A stretch of DNA of 64,000 nt from NCBI RefSeq assembly GCF_006345815.1, contig NZ_VCIG01000001.1, forward strand, positions 248,001 to 312,000. Direction: 5' to 3'. A program made the position numbers and the translations under genes. Shown here one piece after another: positions 34,415-42,637 of this stretch (position 1 is its first letter; each line of letters opens with the position of its first letter). The notes beneath the pieces were generated by a model, which saw nothing but the letters and a program-made list of their open reading frames with translations, made no database searches and was not told where the DNA came from. This stretch comes from Ochrobactrum sp. CGA5 (GTDB lineage: Bacteria > Pseudomonadota > Alphaproteobacteria > Rhizobiales > Rhizobiaceae).

Positions 34415-35794
34415 ATGACGCTACGTTACCAGATCGTTGCACTCGCGATTGTGCCGCTCATCGTGGCTATACTGACGGTTACGGCCTTTATCACCTGGCA
34501 ATCGGCAAATCTCGTGCAGAGCAGCATCGCGACCTTTGAGAAGAACATGCTCAAGGCAAAGGAAACCGAGCTTCTCAATCTCACCAATCTGGCGCTTTCT
34601 TCGATACAACGGATTTACGATGAGGCTTCCCCTGACGATACGGCCGCGATGGAAAAGGTACGGGAGATTCTTACCTCGCTCGATTACGGCCGTGACGGTT
34701 ATTTCTTTGTCTATGATTATGACGGCAACAATGTCGTTCATCCGCGTCAGATCTTTCGGCCCGGCCATAACTGGCTCAACCTTGTCGATCCCGATGGAAA
34801 TCGCGTTATTGCCAATCTGATTGACAAGGCGAAGGAAGGTGGAGGGTTGCATCAGTATAAATGGGAGAAACCCTCCAGCGGCGAAGTGGCCGACAAGCTC
34901 TCCTTTGCCGTCGGCCTGGATAAATGGAAATGGATGCTTGGAACGGGCGTTTATCTTGACGATGTCTATGTGCAGACGGCCGCCGCCAACGCAGATTTTC
35001 GCGCCAATATCCGCACGACCTTCCTCATCGTCAGTCTTATTGCCGTCCCGGCTGTGATGCTTGTCTTTGCAACCTGCATGCTGCTCAATCTACGTGAGCG
35101 GCGCATGGCCGATAACAAGCTGAAGGAACTGGCGCAACGGATCATTGATACGCAGGAAGAAGAACGGGCACGTCTGGCGCGCGAATTGCACGACGGCATT
35201 TCCCAAAATCTCGTGGGTGTTCGCTATGCCATCGATCTTGCAAGCCGTCAGGTGAGAATGGGCAGTGGCGGGGCCCCGCTTGCAATCGACAAAGCATCGG
35301 ATGCCCTTAATGGCGCGATCAAGGAGGTGCGGCGGCTCTCACATGATCTGCGTCCGCGCATTCTGGACGATCTCGGGCTGACCGTTGCCCTCAAGGCGCT
35401 GTGTGAGCATTTTTCGGAACGGACAGGCATTGAATCGCAACTGGAAGCAAGCGGACTGAACGAGACATTGAAACCGGAGGCAAGCACGGCGCTTTATCGC
35501 GTGGTGCAGGAAGCACTCACCAATGTGGAGCGTCATTCCGGTGCCAGCCAGGTAGAAATCCGGCTATGGGGCTCCAATGGCAAGGTTACGATGACGGTTG
35601 CCGATGATGGCAATGGTTTCACGGCACGGGATTTGAAAGATCAGCTTTCCGGGCTCGGCTTGCGGAATATGCAAGAGCGAATGGCACATTTTGGCGGTGT
35701 TCTCTTGGTTGAAACCAGCGCAGATGGTACGCAACTCACCGCGCGTTTGCCGAAATCGGCAACAGAAAGAAAGCGGGAACCAGAAGTCGCATGA
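34415..35794 (+). CDS. Cache-domain sensor histidine kinase (HisKA_3 type)
   Basis: A 459-residue membrane sensor. TM1 is at about 9-29. A periplasmic single-Cache-type domain spans about 30-195 (YGRDGYFFVYDYDGNNVVHPR, then PGHNWLNLVDPDGN and KWKWMLGTGVYLDD). TM2 lies at about 203-226. The HisKA_3 domain has the phospho-acceptor H259 in ARELHDGISQNL, and the HATPase part has EALTNVERHSGA and GNGFTARDL-GLGLRNMQERM. This layout is typical of carboxylate sensors such as MctS. Start at 34415 after GGGAG. The stop overlaps the response regulator start by 4 bases. It probably senses the substrate of the downstream TRAP transporter. Confidence 0.9.
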   Translation: MTLRYQIVALAIVPLIVAILTVTAFITWQSANLVQSSIATFEKNMLKAKETELLNLTNLALSSIQRIYDEASPDDTAAMEKVREILTSLDYGRDGYFFVYDYDGNNVVHPRQIFRPGHNWLNLVDPDGNRVIANLIDKAKEGGGLHQYKWEKPSSGEVADKLSFAVGLDKWKWMLGTGVYLDDVYVQTAAANADFRANIRTTFLIVSLIAVPAVMLVFATCMLLNLRERRMADNKLKELAQRIIDTQEEERARLARELHDGISQNLVGVRYAIDLASRQVRMGSGGAPLAIDKASDALNGAIKEVRRLSHDLRPRILDDLGLTVALKALCEHFSERTGIESQLEASGLNETLKPEASTALYRVVQEALTNVERHSGASQVEIRLWGSNGKVTMTVADDGNGFTARDLKDQLSGLGLRNMQERMAHFGGVLLVETSADGTQLTARLPKSATERKREPEVA

Positions 35795-36432
35795 CGAATG
35801 AATGCAAGATTCGCGTATTGCTCGTGGATAATCATCCGCTGGTGCTGGATGGTCTTCGGGCTGTGCTCGAAACCTACGACGATATCAATATTGCAGGAGC
35901 GGCCTCCAATGCGCGAGCAGCATTGGAATTGGCGCTGACCGTCAATCCTGATGTGGTTCTGATGGATATCAATATGCCGCTTCTTAACGGTATTGATGCA
36001 ATCGAACTGTTCAAGAAACAGTTGCCGGGTATTCGCATCCTTATGCTGTCCATGCATGACAGCCGCGAATATATCTCGACCTCTATCATGCGTGGAGCGT
36101 CAGGCTACGTTTTGAAGGATGTGTCTACGACCGAAATCGTGGCGGCCATTCATGCTGTCGCATCGGGCGGAACATATTTCTCTTCCGGTGTTTCGGAAGC
36201 ACTGCTCGACAGCGGGGACAAAAAGTCGGAAGGTCTGTCTGTGCGCGAGAACGACGTGCTTGTGCTGGTGGCCGAAGGCGGAAGCAATCGGGAAATTGCG
36301 ATGAAGCTCGGCATTTCGGAAGCCACTGTTGAGACTCACCGCAAGAACATCAAGAAGAAGCTTGGAATTGCCAGTACCGCAGGGCTTACGCGCTATGCCA
36401 TTGAGAACCGGCTGCAACTGTCCTCACCTTGA
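35791..36432 (+). CDS. NarL/FixJ-family response regulator
   Basis: A 213-residue response regulator. The receiver domain (1-125) has the phospho-acceptor D59 in VVLMDINMPLLNG, acidic N14 region VDNHPLVLDG and the lysine in GYVLKD. A LuxR-type helix-turn-helix follows (about 150-205: LSVRENDVLVLVAEGGSNREIA and SEATVETHRKNIKKKLG). It is coupled to the kinase gene by ATGA overlap. A NarL-like 7-2-7 inverted repeat lies 32 bases after the stop, ahead of the TRAP genes, which are its probable target. Confidence 0.93.
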   Translation: MTNECKIRVLLVDNHPLVLDGLRAVLETYDDINIAGAASNARAALELALTVNPDVVLMDINMPLLNGIDAIELFKKQLPGIRILMLSMHDSREYISTSIMRGASGYVLKDVSTTEIVAAIHAVASGGTYFSSGVSEALLDSGDKKSEGLSVRENDVLVLVAEGGSNREIAMKLGISEATVETHRKNIKKKLGIASTAGLTRYAIENRLQLSSP

Positions 36433-36463
36433 CGAATGCCGGACTGATCCCCTGATATTGCGT

Positions 36464-36479
36464 TACCCACAAATGGGTA
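36464..36479. promoter_or_regulatory. NarL-like 7-2-7 operator upstream of the TRAP genes
   Basis: TACCCAC-AA-ATGGGTA: two heptamers of the NarL type (TACYYMT pattern) in inverted 7-2-7 spacing. The site lies about 72 bases upstream of the predicted transcription start and is a natural target for the NarL-family regulator encoded just before it. Confidence 0.65.
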
Positions 36480-36508
36480 GGGTGCCGTTTCTTGGAACTT
36501 TCCTCCGC

Positions 36509-36537
36509 TTGCGACATGGATTTGCAGGTCTTATCAT
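36509..36537 (+). promoter_or_regulatory. Putative promoter of the TRAP operon
   Basis: TTGCGA (36509-36514), 17-base spacer, TATCAT (36532-36537), about 46 bases before the first TRAP gene. Confidence 0.45.
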
Positions 36538-36583
36538 CCGCGCCAAAACCGCTTGAGGAGGCGGAACATAAAGGGGAGGAGCG

Positions 36584-37132
36584 ATGTCAGTCTTGCTGGC
36601 GTTGTCGCGGGCTATCGACGCGGCCAATAATTTTATCGGAAAATCCGTATCGTGGCTGATATTGCTGGCAGTGCTGATCAGCGCCATCAATGCGGTCTCG
36701 CGCAAACTGTTCAATGTCAGCTCAAATGCATGGCTGGAAGCGCAGTGGTATCTCTTCTCGGCGGTCTTTCTGATCGCTGCCGGATATACGCTTTTGCACG
36801 GCGAACATGTGAAGGTTGATCTGCTTTACAGCCGTTATTCTCGACGAACCCAGCTTCTGGTCGAGATTTTCGGCACGATTTTTTTCCTCCTCCCTTTCTG
36901 CCTGATCACGATTTACCTCGCCTGGCCCATTGCGGAAGCCAAAATTGCCAGCGGTGAAACCTCCAACAATACAGGCGGGCTCGTTCTGTGGCCAGTTTGG
37001 GTTCTGATACCCATCGGCTTCGGGTTGCTGGCATTGCAGGGCATCTCCGAACTCATCAAGCGCATCGCCATCCTTCAGGGGCGCATACCGGACACGGTCG
37101 CCATCGAAGATGCTGAAGCCCAGGCGCTCTGA
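36584..37132 (+). CDS. TRAP transporter small membrane subunit (DctQ type)
   Basis: A 182-residue protein with four hydrophobic segments, beginning with an amphipathic LALSRAIDAANNFIGKSVSW segment and including WYLFSAVFLIAAGYTLLHGEHVKVD, which is the DctQ signature. It partners the large DctM subunit encoded 11 bases downstream to form the membrane part of a tripartite ATP-independent periplasmic transporter. The start at 36584 follows GGGGAGGAGCG. The operon is dctQ-dctM-dctP type and lies after a two-component pair. Confidence 0.9.
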   Translation: MSVLLALSRAIDAANNFIGKSVSWLILLAVLISAINAVSRKLFNVSSNAWLEAQWYLFSAVFLIAAGYTLLHGEHVKVDLLYSRYSRRTQLLVEIFGTIFFLLPFCLITIYLAWPIAEAKIASGETSNNTGGLVLWPVWVLIPIGFGLLALQGISELIKRIAILQGRIPDTVAIEDAEAQAL

Positions 37133-37143
37133 GGGGAACGGGT

Positions 37144-38712
37144 ATGATTGCTTTTATTGCGGAGAATCTCGCCCCGCTCATGTTTCTGTCGCTGGTGGTC
37201 GTGCTGTTGCTCGGCTATCCGGTAGCTTTTGCGCTGGCCTTCGTCGGTTTTGCCTTCGGCTTCGTAGGCATCGAAATGGGGCTGCTGCCTGTCAATTTGT
37301 TCGGAGCCATACCGGACCGTATTTTCGGGCAGATGTCGAACGAGACATTGCTTGCCATTCCGTTCTTTACCTTCATGGGATTGATACTGGAACGAAGCGG
37401 CATGGCGGAAGAACTGCTTGATACGATCGGGCAGCTTTTTGGCCCTGTACGAGGCGGTTTGGCCTTTGCCGTTATCGTTGTGGGTGCGCTCCTTGCAGCA
37501 ACCACCGGCGTAGTGGCTGCTTCCGTGATTTCGATGGGGCTGATTTCGCTTCCGATCATGCTGCGCTATGGCTATGACCGCAAAGTGGCAAGCGGGACAA
37601 TTGCAGCTTCAGGTACACTGGCACAGATCATTCCGCCGAGCCTCGTTCTGATTGTTCTTGCCGATCAGCTCGGACGTTCGGTCGGCGATATGTACAAGGG
37701 TGCTCTGGTACCCGGCCTTTTGCTGGTCGGTTTTTATTGTGCCTGCATAATCGGCATGGCAATCCTGCGACCGGAATCGGTGCCAGCATTGCCACCTCAG
37801 GCCCGCACTTTGAAGGGTTGGAAATTGGCGCAGAAAGTGGTGATCTCGCTTGTGCCGCCGCTTGTGCTCATATTCCTTGTGCTGGGAACAATCTTCATTG
37901 GCGTCGCAACGCCCACGGAAGGCGGTGCGATGGGGGCAGTCGGTGCTCTGCTTCTTGCTGCCATCAACCGCCGTCTCAATATCGCGATGGTGACTTCGGC
38001 GCTTTACGCTACGGCGAAATTGTCATCTTTCGTTATCTTCATTCTGCTTGGTGCGCGCGTGTTTTCGCTCACCTTCTACGGGGTCAATGGGCACGTCTGG
38101 GTCGAGCACTTGATGACATCGATTCCCGGCGGTGAGGTTGGCTTCCTGATCGTCGCCAATCTTCTGGTGTTTTTTCTTGCCTTTTTCCTCGATTATTTCG
38201 AGCTGGCCTTCATCATTATCCCGCTTCTGGCGCCAGTGGCAGACAGTCTCGGGATCGACTTGGTCTGGTTCGGCGTTATGCTGGCAGTGAACATGCAGAC
38301 ATCGTTCATGCATCCGCCGTTTGGCTTTTCGCTTTTCTATCTGCGTTCGGTCGCCCCGTCCCGTCCATACAAAGATAAGGTAACGGGCGCGACCATCCAG
38401 CCAGTAACGTCGGGCCAAATTTATATGGGATCGATCCCGTTCCTGATGATCCAGCTTGTCATGGTCGGCCTTATCATCACTTTTCCGGGCATAGTCACAC
38501 ACTACAAAAGCGGCCATCCACAGGTCGATCCGGCATCGATCCAGATCAATGTGCCGATGCCGGATGCTGGCGGTGGAAATCCGTTTGGCGTGGCGCCCGC
38601 ACCTTTCGGAGCGCCGTCACCATCGAATGAGCCTCTGCCAGCCCCATCCTTCGGTTCACCGCAGCCGAGCTTCGGACAAGACAAGGACCAACAGCAAAAA
38701 CCTGCGCAATAA
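37144..38712 (+). CDS. TRAP transporter large membrane subunit (DctM type) with Pro-rich tail
   Basis: A 522-residue polytopic membrane protein of the DctM family with about 12 hydrophobic segments. It includes NETLLAIPFFTFMGLILERSG, SGTLAQIIPPSLVLIVLAD and FLDYFELAFIIIPLLAPV. The last about 60 residues (from about 463) are a Pro/Gly/Ser-rich tail (PMPDAGGGNPFGVAPAPFGA and so on) ending in a Gln/Lys-rich stretch, an unusual addition to this family. It carries out sodium-driven uptake with the DctQ subunit. The tail's role is unknown; it could face the cytoplasm as a disordered tether. Confidence 0.92.
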   Translation: MIAFIAENLAPLMFLSLVVVLLLGYPVAFALAFVGFAFGFVGIEMGLLPVNLFGAIPDRIFGQMSNETLLAIPFFTFMGLILERSGMAEELLDTIGQLFGPVRGGLAFAVIVVGALLAATTGVVAASVISMGLISLPIMLRYGYDRKVASGTIAASGTLAQIIPPSLVLIVLADQLGRSVGDMYKGALVPGLLLVGFYCACIIGMAILRPESVPALPPQARTLKGWKLAQKVVISLVPPLVLIFLVLGTIFIGVATPTEGGAMGAVGALLLAAINRRLNIAMVTSALYATAKLSSFVIFILLGARVFSLTFYGVNGHVWVEHLMTSIPGGEVGFLIVANLLVFFLAFFLDYFELAFIIIPLLAPVADSLGIDLVWFGVMLAVNMQTSFMHPPFGFSLFYLRSVAPSRPYKDKVTGATIQPVTSGQIYMGSIPFLMIQLVMVGLIITFPGIVTHYKSGHPQVDPASIQINVPMPDAGGGNPFGVAPAPFGAPSPSNEPLPAPSFGSPQPSFGQDKDQQQKPAQ

Positions 38713-38770
38713 GGGGAGAACGAGCATTGCGTAGGTCTTGATAAAACCAAACAATCTTAGGAGGAGACAC

Positions 38771-39889
38771 ATGAAGCAGGATTTGAGCCGTCGCACCTTT
38801 CTAACAAAGGGTGCCGCAATTGGTGCCGCTGCCGCGACAAGCGGAGCCGCTCTGGCAACACCGGCGATTGCACAGGAATTGCCAACGCTGCGCTGGCGCC
38901 TGACCTCGGGCTTCCCGAACAATCTGGATACGATCTATGGCGGCGCGGTCTACATGGCCGATGCCGTCTCGAAAATGACTGAAGGAAAATTCCAGATTCA
39001 GGTATTCCAGGCTGGTGAAATCGTACCGGGCCCTCAAGCCATCGACGCGGTTCAGGCCAATACCGTCGAAATGGCCCATACATGCGGTTATTATTTCACC
39101 GGCAAGAATCCGGCCTTTGCCCTTGGCACGGCTATTCCCTTCGGCATGAATACACGCTTGCAGAACGCCTGGCTTTATCATGGAGGCGGCAATGAACTTT
39201 ATAATGCATTCCTTGCCGATTACGGTGTCGTCGGCATCGTAGGCGGTAATACAGCCGCTCAGATGGGCGGCTGGTATCGCAAGGAAATCAAAAGCCTTGC
39301 GGACCTGAAGGGCCTGAAAATGCGCATTGCCGGTGTGGCTGGTGAGGTCATGTCGCGCCTGGGTGTCGTCCCGCAGCAACTCCCGGGCGGTGACATCTAT
39401 CCATCACTGGAGCGAGGCACGATTGATGCAGCCGAATGGGTTGGTCCTTACGATGATGAAAAACTCGGCTTCTACCAGATCGCACCATACTATTATTACC
39501 CGGCCTTCTGGGAAGGCGGCGCCTCGGTTCACTTCTTCATCAACAAGCAGCAATATGAAAGCCTGCCGGAAGCATACAAGGTAGCGCTTAACACCGCCGC
39601 CGAAGCCGCGACCCAGAACATGATCGCTCTTTACGACGTTAAAAACACCGCTGCGATCCGCTCTCTTGTATCGAAGGGGGTTAAGTTGCAGCCCTTGCCG
39701 CGCGACGTTCTGGATGCTGCCTACAAGGTCGCCTTTGAACTCTATGCGGAATACAACGAGAAGAATCCGGCCTGGGCGAAAATTTATCCGAGCTGGAAGA
39801 AGTTCCGTGATGAGGGCTTCGAATGGTTCCGTGTCGCTGAATATACCTATGACAGCTATGTCTATGCACAGCAGGCGGCGGGCAAGTAG
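38771..39889 (+). CDS. TRAP transporter solute-binding protein, TakP-like, Tat-exported
   Basis: A 372-residue periplasmic binding protein. The signal peptide carries a twin-arginine motif (LSRRTFLTKGA) with predicted cleavage near AIAQ. The mature part fits the TakP (2-oxo acid) branch: WRLTSGFPNNLDTIYGGA, AHTCGYYFTGKNPAFALG, LKGLKMRIAGVAGEVMSRLG, GDIYPSLERGTIDAAEWVGPYDDEKLGF. TakP binds pyruvate and other alpha-keto acids in Rhodobacter, so a monocarboxylate or keto acid is the likely ligand. The ATG at 38771 follows AGGAGGAG. Terminator after the stop. Confidence 0.92.
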   Translation: MKQDLSRRTFLTKGAAIGAAAATSGAALATPAIAQELPTLRWRLTSGFPNNLDTIYGGAVYMADAVSKMTEGKFQIQVFQAGEIVPGPQAIDAVQANTVEMAHTCGYYFTGKNPAFALGTAIPFGMNTRLQNAWLYHGGGNELYNAFLADYGVVGIVGGNTAAQMGGWYRKEIKSLADLKGLKMRIAGVAGEVMSRLGVVPQQLPGGDIYPSLERGTIDAAEWVGPYDDEKLGFYQIAPYYYYPAFWEGGASVHFFINKQQYESLPEAYKVALNTAAEAATQNMIALYDVKNTAAIRSLVSKGVKLQPLPRDVLDAAYKVAFELYAEYNEKNPAWAKIYPSWKKFRDEGFEWFRVAEYTYDSYVYAQQAAGK

Positions 39890-40190
39890 ACCCTCCAGTA
39901 GGTATAGCGGTTATATGCTTTTTGAACGGGGCCTATGGCCCCGTTTTCGTTAATCTGCATATTAGAAAGTAAAACTTTTCCATATAAGGTTGCTAGTCCA
40001 TATATATTCATAATATCATTCGATGTAAATTTTACGATGTATTTATTGCTATCAAGTAAAGCTATTTGTAATTAGTGTTATAATTGACACATTCAGCGTC
40101 TTAACTTTGATTTACTGTTAAAATTGGAATTGATGTATTTGTGGAATCCATTCTATCAGGCCTCGTTTGAAAATTTCTGGAGGCATTAAG
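39890..40190. other. AT-rich region before the porin gene
   Basis: A 301-base gap. It contains the TRAP terminator (39926-39950) and then a long AT-rich stretch (39960-40160) that should carry the porin promoter. No small gene or operator is convincing. Confidence 0.5.
39926..39950 (+). terminator. Terminator of the TRAP operon
   Basis: Hairpin ACGGGGCC (39926-39933), loop TAT, GGCCCCGT (39937-39944), then TTTTCGTT. Confidence 0.88.
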
Positions 40191-41330
40191 ATGAAACTCA
40201 AGAGCATGTTATTCGGCTCAGCCGCAGCGCTGGTTGCAACTACTGGAGCATATGCAGCGGACAGCGTTGTGACACCGGAACCTGAATCTGTTGAATATGT
40301 TCGCGTTTGCGACGCCTATGGTGCAGGTTATTTCTACATTCCTGGCACTGAAACCTGCATGCGCGTTTCCGGCTATGTCCGTTACGACGTCGCTGGCGGT
40401 GATAACATTTACGGCCGCGGTTTCGTTGATCGTGATGGCGGCGTCGATACGCGCCGCAATTCTTGGGATAACAAGGCTCGTTTCACGCTTGACCTCTCCA
40501 CTGCTTCGGAAACCGAACTTGGCACTCTGAAGACCTTTGCCGAAACCCGTTATGATTGGGGCAATGGTGTTGAGGGTGCCTCTGGTTCGCTGCGTTTTGC
40601 CTATATCCAGCTTGGAGGCCTTCGCGTCGGTCTTGACGAATCAGCCTTCGTCACCTTCCCAGGCTATCTCGGCGATGTCATCAACGATGACGTGATTCTC
40701 GCTGGCGGCTACCGCACAGGCTTGATCAGCTACACTTTCACCGGTGGTAACGGCTTCTCCGCCATTCTGTCGCTCGAACAGGGCAACAACGATGATACGG
40801 ATAGCGCATACGGCTATGATGGCGTCATCAAGGATTACACGCCGCACGTCGTCGGTGGTCTGAAGTATGAAGGTGGTTGGGGTAAGATCGCAGGCGTTGC
40901 AGCCTATGACGCCCGTAACGAAGAATGGGCGGGTAAGGTTCGCGCTGACGTGAACATCACAGACCGCTTCTCGGTTTGGGCGATGGGTGGCTACAAGTCC
41001 AATAAGGACGAATACATCACGCAGACTGATGGCAATGGCCATGTGCTTGGTTCCGTTCGTGCGATTAGCAGCTTCTACGGCACCTGGGGTGGCGATTGGG
41101 CTGTCTGGGGCGGCGCTGCATTCAAAGCTTCCCAGAAGGCGACTATCAACGCCCAGCTGGCTTATGACGGCACCAATACCTTCGCAGCAACCGCAAACGT
41201 TGCTTACGAATTGGTCCCAGGCTTCACGGTTACACCTGAAGTTTCCTACACCAAGTGGAAGGACAGCAAGTCTTACCTTGATGGCAAGGACGCCGTTCAG
41301 GGTATGGTTCGCTTCCAGCGCACGTTCTAA
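40191..41330 (+). CDS. Omp2b-type outer-membrane porin
   Basis: A 379-residue porin_2-family protein. The signal peptide [23 protein letters not shown] is cut before DSVVTPEPE. The mature N-terminus [20 protein letters not shown] with a Cys pair (CDAYG...TETCMRV) is the hallmark of Brucellaceae Omp2 porins, as are [33 protein letters not shown] and the C-terminal VRFQRTF ending in aromatic Phe for BAM recognition. It forms trimeric 16-strand barrels for small solutes. Start: ATG at 40191 after GGAGG; the frame from 40167 lacks a good start. A single porin copy is seen; Brucella usually has omp2a and omp2b together. Confidence 0.93.
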   Translation: MKLKSMLFGSAAALVATTGAYAADSVVTPEPESVEYVRVCDAYGAGYFYIPGTETCMRVSGYVRYDVAGGDNIYGRGFVDRDGGVDTRRNSWDNKARFTLDLSTASETELGTLKTFAETRYDWGNGVEGASGSLRFAYIQLGGLRVGLDESAFVTFPGYLGDVINDDVILAGGYRTGLISYTFTGGNGFSAILSLEQGNNDDTDSAYGYDGVIKDYTPHVVGGLKYEGGWGKIAGVAAYDARNEEWAGKVRADVNITDRFSVWAMGGYKSNKDEYITQTDGNGHVLGSVRAISSFYGTWGGDWAVWGGAAFKASQKATINAQLAYDGTNTFAATANVAYELVPGFTVTPEVSYTKWKDSKSYLDGKDAVQGMVRFQRTF

Positions 41331-41337
41331 TGTTGCT

Positions 41338-41382
41338 CCGGGAGGCCGGTTCAGGCCTCCCGGTCTTGCTTGCGAAGCAAGA
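41338..41382 (+). terminator. Two tandem hairpins after the porin gene
   Basis: CCGGGAGGCC (41338-41347) pairs with GGCCTCCCGG (41354-41363). TCTTGCTT (41364-41371) then pairs with AAGCAAGA (41375-41382) around GCG. No T-run follows, so they may stabilise the 3' end of the porin mRNA rather than terminate it. Confidence 0.5.
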
Positions 41383-41513
41383 TTGACCATTCATCTCGGT
41401 GCAATGGTTGAGAATTGCAGTTTATTATTGTGATATTTCATTGATACGCAGAAATATTCTGAATCGTAAGATGCATCATAATTTACCTAGTATTGATATA
41501 ACAAAATTGTAAT

Positions 41514-41541
41514 TTGAACTTTTGTTTGTCTCTACTATATT
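41514..41541 (+). promoter_or_regulatory. Putative promoter of candidate sRNA
   Basis: TTGAAC (41514-41519), 16-base spacer, TATATT (41536-41541). It sits in an intergenic AT-rich stretch and would start transcription near 41548. Confidence 0.45.
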
Positions 41542-41547
41542 AAAGAA

Positions 41548-41638
41548 ATCCATTCAGTGGCGTAGAAGGACTGCGCTGCTTAAAAATCTGATCTCCAGTC
41601 GGAAGAATGGTACGGCGAGCTTCGGCTCGCCGTTTTTA
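41548..41638 (+). ncRNA. Candidate small RNA between porin and allE
   Basis: About 91 nt from a plausible promoter to a strong terminator, in a region with no open frame. A closing stem pairs CCATTC (41550-41555) with GAATGG (41605-41610). Inside it a 10-bp stem AGTGGCGTAG (41556-41565) with CTGCGCTGCT (41571-41580), including G-U pairs, has an AAGGA loop. A second small stem CTG-CAG near 41588-41598 exposes ATCTC, a CU-rich anti-ribosome-binding loop. The RNA ends with ACGGCGAGC-TTCG-GCTCGCCGT (41612-41633), a UUCG-capped terminator, then TTTT. The allE gene on the opposite strand has its own terminator, which argues that this hairpin ends a separate plus-strand transcript. Confidence 0.55.
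41612..41638 (+). terminator. UUCG-capped terminator of the candidate sRNA
   Basis: ACGGCGAGC (41612-41620), TTCG, GCTCGCCGT (41625-41633) with a following T-run. The porin stop is 282 bases upstream, which is long for a porin terminator. Confidence 0.85.
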
Positions 41639-41653
41639 TTTACGCTCCAACGA

Positions 41654-41684
41654 CAAAAAAAGGCCGGAACGAGCCCAGCCTTTG
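41654..41684 (-). terminator. Terminator of allE
   Basis: On the minus strand AAAGGC-T-GG pairs with CC-G-GCCTTT around GCTCGTT, followed by TTTTTGTCG. It lies just after the allE stop at 41702. Confidence 0.75.
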
Positions 41685-41701
41685 GTTGATATGTCGCTCG
41701 C

Positions 41702-42538
41702 CTATCGCGAGAGTTTCATATGACGGTTGACGTCCTTGTAAAGCAGATAGCGGAACTTGCCGGGACCACCCGCATAGCAGGCCTGTGGGCAGAAGGCGCG
41801 TAGCCACATGAAGTCGCCTGCTTCCACTTCCACCCAATCCTGATTGAGCCGATAGACCGCCTTGCCTTCCAGTACATAAAGCCCGTGTTCCATGACATGG
41901 GTTTCGGCAAAGGGAATGACGCCGCCCGGCTCGAAAGTGACCACCGTTACGTGCATGTCGTGGCGCAGATCGTTGGGATCTACGAAACGGGTTGTTGCCC
42001 AAGCGCCATTGGTGTCTGGCATGGGGGAGGGTGCGATGTCCTTTTCGTTGAGGAAGAGCGGTTCTGGCACATCAAGCCCATCGACGTATTCATATGCCTT
42101 GCGTACCCAATGGAAGCGGGCAACAGCGTCTGAATTGTTGCGCAGCCGCCAGCCGCTTTTCGGCGGAAGATAGGCGTAGCCGCCTTCCGTAAGCGTATGC
42201 GTTTTGCCCGCAACCGTTACCGCGATTTCACCTTCCACCACGAACAGCACGCCTTCCGCGCCTTCATCCAGCTCGGTGCGGTCGCTGCCGCCGCCGGGCT
42301 GCACTTCCATGATGTATTGCGAGAAGGTTTCGGCAAAGCCAGAGAGAGGGCGTGCAATCACCCAGAGCCGTGTCTTGTCCCAAAAGGGCAGGAAGCTTGT
42401 CACGATATCGCTGAAAGTACCCTTGGGGATCACCGCATAGGCTTCGGTAAACATGGCGCGGTCAGTGAGAATCTGGGTCTGCGGTGGCAATCCGCCTGTT
42501 GGTGCATAATAGCTGCGATTGTTCTTGTCATTGCCCAT
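41702..42538 (-). CDS. allE: (S)-ureidoglycine aminohydrolase
   Basis: A 278-residue bicupin enzyme releasing ammonia from (S)-ureidoglycine to give ureidoglycolate. Two cupin halves are seen. The first has GAEGVLFVVEGEIAV and GYAYLPPKSGW. The C-terminal half holds the manganese-binding E-x-H-x3-H as AETHVMEHGLYVLEGKAVY, then AGDFMWLRAFCPQACYAGG. The protein starts at 42538 after AAGGAATTCCCC. It is downstream of and parallel to puuE-uraD (about 100 bases), although a weak terminator lies between them. It supplies ureidoglycolate as the glyoxylate precursor. Confidence 0.93.
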   Translation of the reverse strand: MGNDKNNRSYYAPTGGLPPQTQILTDRAMFTEAYAVIPKGTFSDIVTSFLPFWDKTRLWVIARPLSGFAETFSQYIMEVQPGGGSDRTELDEGAEGVLFVVEGEIAVTVAGKTHTLTEGGYAYLPPKSGWRLRNNSDAVARFHWVRKAYEYVDGLDVPEPLFLNEKDIAPSPMPDTNGAWATTRFVDPNDLRHDMHVTVVTFEPGGVIPFAETHVMEHGLYVLEGKAVYRLNQDWVEVEAGDFMWLRAFCPQACYAGGPGKFRYLLYKDVNRHMKLSR

Positions 42539-42611
42539 GTGGGGAATTCCTTATGTGAGAATCTGGCACGCACGGCGAGTTTGGGAACTGTCGTGAAATC
42601 ATGGAATGAAA

Positions 42612-42629
42612 GGCGCCCGTAGGGGCGCC
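42612..42629 (-). terminator. Weak terminator after puuE-uraD
   Basis: On the minus strand GGCGCCCC-TAC-GGGCGCC type hairpin followed by TTTCATT, between the puuE-uraD stop (42638) and allE. Its short T-run suggests partial termination. Confidence 0.45.
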
Positions 42630-42637
42630 CGGCAGGA

